Below, piece after piece: positions 59,452 through 64,000 of a DNA stretch of 64,000 nucleotides (position 1 is its first letter; every line of letters begins with the position of its first letter). The notes beneath the pieces are model-generated. The model searched no databases. It was given only the letters and a program-made list of their open reading frames with translations, and was not told the origin of the DNA. The stretch lies in NCBI RefSeq assembly GCF_018140925.1, contig NZ_CP073315.1, positions 3,286,001 to 3,350,000 of the forward strand. Reading direction: 5' to 3'. A program made the position numbers and the translations under genes. The stretch comes from Psychrobacillus sp. INOP01 (GTDB taxonomy: Bacteria; Bacillota; Bacilli; Bacillales_A; Planococcaceae).

Positions 59452-60687
59452 ATGACAAAACGTAGAGTAGTAGTAACAGGCTTAGGTGCTGTTACACCAC
59501 TAGGAAATGATATCGAAACAACATGGTCGGGAATAAAAGAAGGTAAATCTGGTGTAGGTATGCTGACAAGACTAGATGCATCACAGTTTGCAGCTAAGGT
59601 TGCAGCTGAAGTAAAAGATTTTGATATTGAAAAGTATATTGAAAGAAAAGAAGCACGTAAAATGGATCGCTTTACCCATTATGCATTAGCTGCTTCTATC
59701 ATGGCTGTGGAAGATGCAGATCTTACAATTACAGAAGAAGTGGGCCTCCGTACTGGAGTGTGGATTGGTTCTGGTATAGGTGGTATGGAGACGTATGAGG
59801 CACAATTCCGTGTCTTTTTAGAAAAAGGCGCACGCCGAGTAAGCCCATTTTTTGTTCCGATGATGATTCCAGATATGGCAGCAGGGCAAGTATCTATTCA
59901 TTTTGGTGCCAAGGCTATAAATTCATGTTCGGTAACAGCTTGTGCTTCTGGAACAAACTCTATTGGAGATGCATTTAAGGTAATTGAACGTGGAGATGCA
60001 GACGTAATGATTACAGGAGGAGCAGAGTCTCCAATTACTCATATGTCTGTAGCAGGATTTGTATCAAATACTGCCCTTACGTTAAATACAGATCCTGAAA
60101 AAGCTTCTCGCCCATTCGATGCGAATCGTGATGGATTTGTCATTGGAGAAGGTGCAGGGATTATTATTTTGGAGGAGTATGAACATGCTGTAGCACGTGG
60201 AGCAAAAATATATGCCGAAATTATCGGATATGGTTCCACAGGTGATGCGCATCATATTACTGCTCCAGCTCCAGGTGGAGAAGGTGCCGCGCGTGCGATG
60301 AAACAAGCGCTAGATGATGCCACAATTTCACCTGAGCAAGTCGATTATATTAATGCGCATGGAACAAGCACACCATATAATGATCATTTTGAAACAATGG
60401 CTGTGAAAACTGTCTTTGGAGAACATGCATATAAACTTGCTATGAGTTCTACAAAGTCAATGACGGGTCATCTTTTAGGAGCTGCAGGTGGAGTTGAAGC
60501 AATCTTCACCGTATTAGCATTAAAAGAGGGTATCTTACCGCCGACGATGAATTTAGAGACACCAGATCCAGAATGTGATTTGGATTATGTGCCGAATGCT
60601 GCAAGACAAGCAGATATCGAATTCGCTATGAGTAATTCATTAGGTTTTGGTGGACATAATGCAAGTATTTTATTCAAAAAAATATAA
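59452..60687 (+). CDS. fabF: beta-ketoacyl-ACP synthase II
   Basis: 411 residues. Elongates acyl-ACP with malonyl-ACP. Cys in [16 protein letters not shown] (near 164), the two His in [11 protein letters not shown] and [12 protein letters not shown], and the gating GFGGHNAS near the C-terminus. 28 bp after fabH, ATG preceded by GGAAGGATG. Ends with its own terminator. Confidence 0.97.
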   Translation: MTKRRVVVTGLGAVTPLGNDIETTWSGIKEGKSGVGMLTRLDASQFAAKVAAEVKDFDIEKYIERKEARKMDRFTHYALAASIMAVEDADLTITEEVGLRTGVWIGSGIGGMETYEAQFRVFLEKGARRVSPFFVPMMIPDMAAGQVSIHFGAKAINSCSVTACASGTNSIGDAFKVIERGDADVMITGGAESPITHMSVAGFVSNTALTLNTDPEKASRPFDANRDGFVIGEGAGIIILEEYEHAVARGAKIYAEIIGYGSTGDAHHITAPAPGGEGAARAMKQALDDATISPEQVDYINAHGTSTPYNDHFETMAVKTVFGEHAYKLAMSSTKSMTGHLLGAAGGVEAIFTVLALKEGILPPTMNLETPDPECDLDYVPNAARQADIEFAMSNSLGFGGHNASILFKKI

Positions 60688-60700
60688 AGCTTTTCTGATT

Positions 60701-60738
60701 AAGCATTTCCAAGTTAAAACTTGGAAATGCTTTTTTTA
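60701..60738 (+). terminator. terminator of fabH-fabF
   Basis: Perfect 15-bp stem AAGCATTTCCAAGTT / AACTTGGAAATGCTT followed by TTTTTT. Confidence 0.9.
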
Positions 60739-60768
60739 TACTAAAAATTTTAATGCTTTAAAGTGTTG

Positions 60769-60782
60769 AAACACTAGTGTTT
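60769..60782. other. 14-bp palindrome AAACACTAGTGTTT
   Basis: Perfect dyad in the AT-rich gap between the fab terminator and the oligopeptide transporter genes; possible operator, regulator unknown. Confidence 0.35.
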
Positions 60783-60965
60783 TAGAGGATAGAATGACAC
60801 TTTATTGATATTATTTGTTGAAATTTGACGGATGATTAATATTTCAAAAAAATATTTCTTACTATTAAAAGTGCTTATAATGTCTTGATATTACTAGTTT
60901 TGTAACATATCCCAATTTTTGAAAAAGAGTAAATTAATCAAATAATGAAAAAATATTATTGCGAT

Positions 60966-61004
60966 TGTAACAGAACTGTAATAGACTTTAACAATAAGGT
61001 AACA
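60966..61004 (+). promoter_or_regulatory. 11-bp phased direct repeats upstream of opp/app genes
   Basis: TGTAAC (60966), TGTAAT (60977), TTAACA (60988) and GTAACA (60999) are spaced exactly 11 bp. The first pair fits the WalR consensus TGTWAH-N5-TGTWAH; the last two resemble PhoP-type TTAACA boxes. An OmpR-family response regulator is the likely ligand (inference). No convincing -35/-10 pair was found. Confidence 0.5.
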
Positions 61005-61090
61005 ATAAACAGAAAAATATAAATATTTAATAAGCTAGTATCATTCTAAATTAATAGTTTAAGCGAGCGATGGCCGAAAGGGGTAATAAT

Positions 61091-62104
61091 GTGAACAACT
61101 TAGATCAGCTTTTAACGATAAACGACTTACATACAGGTTTTCGCATAAAAGATACATATTATGATGCGGTTGATGGTGTATCCGTAACCTTGAATAAAAA
61201 TGAAATACTTGCAGTTGTTGGTGAGTCGGGCTGTGGAAAATCTACTTTAGCAACTTCTATTATCGGATTATACGATCATAACAAAACAAGAGTTCAAGGA
61301 GAAATTCTTTATAAAGGGCAAAACCTTGCACTATTGGAAGAGGAAAAGTTAAATAATGTTCGTGGGGAAGAAATAGGAATGATTTTCCAAGATCCATTAT
61401 CAGCTTTAAACCCGTTAATGAGAATTGGTGAGCAGATTGAAGAAGGTCTTCTATATCATACTAAAATGACAAAACAAGAACGAGGTACCCGTGTTTTAGA
61501 ACTGTTAAAACAAGTCGGAATACCTAACCCAGAGCGAATTTCTAGACAGTTTCCACATCAGCTTTCAGGTGGGATGAGACAACGCGTTATTATTGCGATT
61601 GCCATTTCTTGTAAACCGAATATTATTATTGCCGATGAACCAACAACTGCACTAGATGTAACTATTCAAGCTCAGATTCTTGATTTGCTAAAAGAACTTC
61701 AAAAAGAAACTGGAGCAGGTATCGTATTAATCACACATGACTTAGGTGTAGTAGCCGAAACAGCTGACCGTGTAGCGGTTATGTATGCTGGTCAAATTAT
61801 TGAAGAGGCTCCTGTGGAAGAGTTGTTTGCAAACCCTAGACATCCATACACACGTTCTCTACTAAATTCTATACCTCAAATGAATAGTGAAAATGAAAAA
61901 CTCCAAGTAATACAAGGGATGGTCCCATCGTTAGTGAAATTACCTAGAGTAGGATGTAGATTCGCAGATCGTATTTCATGGATTCCATCTGAGGCACATG
62001 AGGAAAATCCAACATTGCATGAAGTATCTCCAGGTCATCTAGTTAGATGTACTTGCTGGCAACATTTTCACTTTGAAAGTGAAAAAGGAGGTAATTCCCT
62101 ATGA
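61091..62104 (+). CDS. oppD: oligopeptide ABC transporter ATPase (OppD/AppD)
   Basis: 337 residues. Walker A GESGCGKST near 48, signature LSGGMRQR, Walker B IIADEPTTALD, and the C-terminal oligopeptide/dipeptide extension with Cys in VGCRF and VRCTCW, a likely Fe-S or structural site in this family. GTG at 61091 is preferred because AAAGGGG lies 7 nt upstream; the ATG at 61070 has no site. Position after fabF corresponds to the B. subtilis app operon. Stop overlaps the oppF start. Confidence 0.9.
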   Translation: MNNLDQLLTINDLHTGFRIKDTYYDAVDGVSVTLNKNEILAVVGESGCGKSTLATSIIGLYDHNKTRVQGEILYKGQNLALLEEEKLNNVRGEEIGMIFQDPLSALNPLMRIGEQIEEGLLYHTKMTKQERGTRVLELLKQVGIPNPERISRQFPHQLSGGMRQRVIIAIAISCKPNIIIADEPTTALDVTIQAQILDLLKELQKETGAGIVLITHDLGVVAETADRVAVMYAGQIIEEAPVEELFANPRHPYTRSLLNSIPQMNSENEKLQVIQGMVPSLVKLPRVGCRFADRISWIPSEAHEENPTLHEVSPGHLVRCTCWQHFHFESEKGGNSL

Positions 62105-63048
62105 GTTTCATGCAAATTAATGACTTAAAAGTGCATTACCCAATACGTGGAGGATTTTTCAATACAGTAGTGGACAATGTTCACGCTGTAGATGGTATAA
62201 ATCTAGAATTTGAAAAAGGTAAAGCTTACGGATTAGTAGGTGAATCAGGTTGTGGAAAATCCACAACAGGAAAATCTATTATCGGATTAGAAAAAATTAC
62301 ATCTGGAAGCATTATTTATGAAGGTGAGAATGTTACTAACAAAGTTAGAGGTCGAAATTCGGCTTATAATCGTGACATCCAAATGATTTTCCAAGATGCA
62401 CATTCAAGTTTGAACCCTCGTAAACGAGTGCAGGATATCATCGCAGAGCCTATTAGGAACTTCTTAAAACTTTCTCCTGGTGAAGAAAGAAAAAGAATTA
62501 ATGAATTACTAGCGATTGTAGGCATGAGCGAGGAAGCAAGATTTAAATATCCACATGAATTTTCCGGTGGACAAAAACAGCGTATCGGTATTGCGAGAGC
62601 GATTGCTAGTAATCCTAAACTAATCATTGCAGATGAACCAGTATCGGCACTCGATTTATCGGTTCAAGCACAGGTTCTTAATTTCCTGAAAGATATCCAA
62701 GATGAGTTTGGCTTAAGTTACTTATTTATTTCCCATGATCTTGGAGTAGTTAAACATATGTGTGATAATATCTCGATTATGTACAAGGGGCGTTTTGTAG
62801 AGTCCGGTAGTCGGAAAGACATCTATACGAATCCTCAACATATATATACAAAGAGATTACTTTCAGCAATTCCAGAAGTAAATCCAACAGACCGCGAAGA
62901 GCGAAAGAAAATTCGAAGAGCGGTAGAAGTAGATTATTTAACGAATCACCATAATTATTATGATGAAAATGGAAGAGTATATGATTTACAAACTATTTCC
63001 GAATCACATCAAGTAGCAACAAGTGCTCAAAACAAAGGGGGCATGTAA
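62101..63048 (+). CDS. oppF: oligopeptide ABC transporter ATPase (OppF/AppF)
   Basis: 315 residues. Walker A GESGCGKST near 44, signature FSGGQKQR, Walker B IIADEPVSALD, C-terminal oligopeptide extension with NPQHIYTKRLLSAIPE. Partner of the preceding ATPase; 4-bp ATGA overlap implies equimolar synthesis. Confidence 0.92.
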   Translation: MSFMQINDLKVHYPIRGGFFNTVVDNVHAVDGINLEFEKGKAYGLVGESGCGKSTTGKSIIGLEKITSGSIIYEGENVTNKVRGRNSAYNRDIQMIFQDAHSSLNPRKRVQDIIAEPIRNFLKLSPGEERKRINELLAIVGMSEEARFKYPHEFSGGQKQRIGIARAIASNPKLIIADEPVSALDLSVQAQVLNFLKDIQDEFGLSYLFISHDLGVVKHMCDNISIMYKGRFVESGSRKDIYTNPQHIYTKRLLSAIPEVNPTDREERKKIRRAVEVDYLTNHHNYYDENGRVYDLQTISESHQVATSAQNKGGM

Positions 63049-63049
63049 T

Positions 63050-64000
63050 ATGTGGAAAACAATTGTTAGACGTGTTCTTGTTATGATTCCACAATTATTT
63101 GTACTTAGTCTTTTGATATTCATTATGGCGAAGTTTATGCCAGGTGACCCTTTTACGGGACTAATTACTCCAGAAACAGATCCTGCTAGAGTAGAAGAGT
63201 TACGTATTAAGGCAGGTTTTTATGATCCTTGGTACATACAATATGTGAACTGGATTGGAAATGCCTTTCAAGGAGATTTTGGACGCAGTTACACATTTAA
63301 TGTACCAGTATCGAATTTAATCGGGGACCGTGCGTTGAATACATTATGGTTATCGTTATTAAGTGTCTTTTTATTATATTTAATCGCAATCCCATTAGGA
63401 GTATTGTCTGGTAGATTCCATGATTCCTTCTTAGATAAATCGATTGTGTTCTATAGCTTTATTGTATATGCCATACCAACATTTGTATTAGGACTGATCA
63501 ATCTGTTTTTCTTCGGCTACGAACTAGGTTGGTTCCCGACTAGTGGGACGGTAGATATTAAATACGACTCAGGAACAGCTGGTTACCTCTGGAGTAAGTT
63601 TTATCATATCTTATTACCAGCGATTACGTATGCTTTGCTTGCGACTACTGGAATAATTCAGTATTTACGTACGGAAATTATCGATTCTAAGTCGATGGAT
63701 TATGTACGTACCGCGAAAAGTAAGGGTATTCCGATCAATAAAGTATACTCTCGTCATATATTCCGTAACTCATTGTTACCGATTGCAGCATTTTTAGGTT
63801 TCACGATAACAGGACTTTTAAGTGGATCTATTTTTATTGAAACCATTTTTGGATATCCTGGTATGGGACAATTGTTCATTCAGGCTATAAACGGGCGTGA
63901 TTATAGTGTAATTACAGCACTTGTTATGCTTTTTGGATTCTTAACATTATTAGGAAGTCTATTATCCGATATCATCATGAGCATTGTTGACCCTCGAATT
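63050..64000 (+). CDS. oppB: oligopeptide ABC transporter permease (OppB-type), truncated by window end
   Basis: ATG at 63050 directly after oppF (AAAGGGGG upstream). The frame stays open for 317 codons to the last base. It begins with the typical RRVLVMIPQLFVLSLLIFIMAKFMPGDPF (written across residues 7-35) and holds the BPD permease domain with the EAA loop DYVRTAKSKGI. About six spans are visible. Only the last few residues should be missing. A second permease and the binding protein are expected beyond the window. Confidence 0.9.
   Translation, partial: MWKTIVRRVLVMIPQLFVLSLLIFIMAKFMPGDPFTGLITPETDPARVEELRIKAGFYDPWYIQYVNWIGNAFQGDFGRSYTFNVPVSNLIGDRALNTLWLSLLSVFLLYLIAIPLGVLSGRFHDSFLDKSIVFYSFIVYAIPTFVLGLINLFFFGYELGWFPTSGTVDIKYDSGTAGYLWSKFYHILLPAITYALLATTGIIQYLRTEIIDSKSMDYVRTAKSKGIPINKVYSRHIFRNSLLPIAAFLGFTITGLLSGSIFIETIFGYPGMGQLFIQAINGRDYSVITALVMLFGFLTLLGSLLSDIIMSIVDPRI

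Noticed and set aside
61070-61090. ATG at 61070 as the oppD start
   Set aside because: No Shine-Dalgarno upstream, whereas GTG 61091 has AAAGGGG at proper distance.

Overview
The window is a chromosomal segment of a low-GC Gram-positive bacterium of the Bacillales. Several gene runs match the Bacillus subtilis order: hpf-secA-prfB, yvjA/cccB/ftsEX/ctpB/minJ/csbA, addBA, yisK/yisL, the yitS/U/V/W group, and fabH-fabF followed by App/Opp genes. The intergenic repeats and some gene content suggest Planococcaceae (Psychrobacillus/Lysinibacillus-like), but that placement is inference. There is no prophage, insertion sequence, CRISPR array, rRNA or tRNA here. The coding content is mostly core, and the unusual material lies between genes.

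Layout. 1-325: end of a membrane protein. 326-12.1 kb: branched-chain amino acid biosynthesis (ilvD, then a T-box, then ilvBNC-leuABCD-ilvA). ilvD has its own promoter with a perfect cre, a CodY-like box and an FNR/CRP-type palindrome. ilvA appears frameshifted at its 5' end. 12.4-17.9 kb: catechol dioxygenase-like VOC protein, SDR, chemoreceptor, a NlpC/P60 wall hydrolase behind three phased WalR-type hexamers, PilZ protein, and hpf with a sigma-H-like promoter. 18-28.3 kb: secA, prfB with its +1 frameshift, a second chemoreceptor, a YitT-family protein, cccB, and ftsE-ftsX with an EnvC-like M23 protein. 28.4-30.1 kb: repeats only. 30.1-36.1 kb: TlpA-like redoxin, S41 protease, minJ, csbA, azlCD, a VTT-domain protein, signal peptidase. 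36.1-37.1 kb: 225-bp tandem repeats. 37.1-50.7 kb: addBA, DUF418, FAH-family, yisL, a small membrane ORF, a degenerate GH13 protein, an amidinotransferase-family hydrolase, a YqcI/YcgG protein. 51.3-58.3 kb: degV, Cof-type HAD, alpha/beta hydrolase, MIP18/DUF59, an Fe-S FNR, a ClpB-type ATPase without N-domain behind a perfect CtsR box, a 21-bp array, and a DUF2929 protein. 58.4-64 kb: fabH-fabF behind a FapR box, then oligopeptide transporter genes running off the end.

The most unusual signal is a set of degenerate tandem arrays with an exact 21-bp period at four separate intergenic places (372-455, 12136-12324, several blocks in 28950-30000, 57826-58067). Each place has its own core word. 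In the 29-kb region the array sits inside a ~309-bp tandem unit, and one copy is longer by exactly one 21-bp module. A second family, 225-bp units ending in a GC-rich 'gatttccgtttc...ggcggacgctttccgc' element, occurs in pairs in opposite orientations at 28.4 and 36.5 kb, with single or partial copies elsewhere.

How the genes work together: leucine, valine and isoleucine synthesis is read by carbon (CcpA), nitrogen/BCAA (CodY), tRNA charging (T-box, predicted Ile specifier) and possibly oxygen (FNR) signals, and AzlCD could export the same amino acids. FtsEX with the M23 protein, MinJ and the NlpC/P60 hydrolase belong to wall growth and division. AddAB repairs breaks. FabH/FabF and the DegV protein belong to lipid metabolism.
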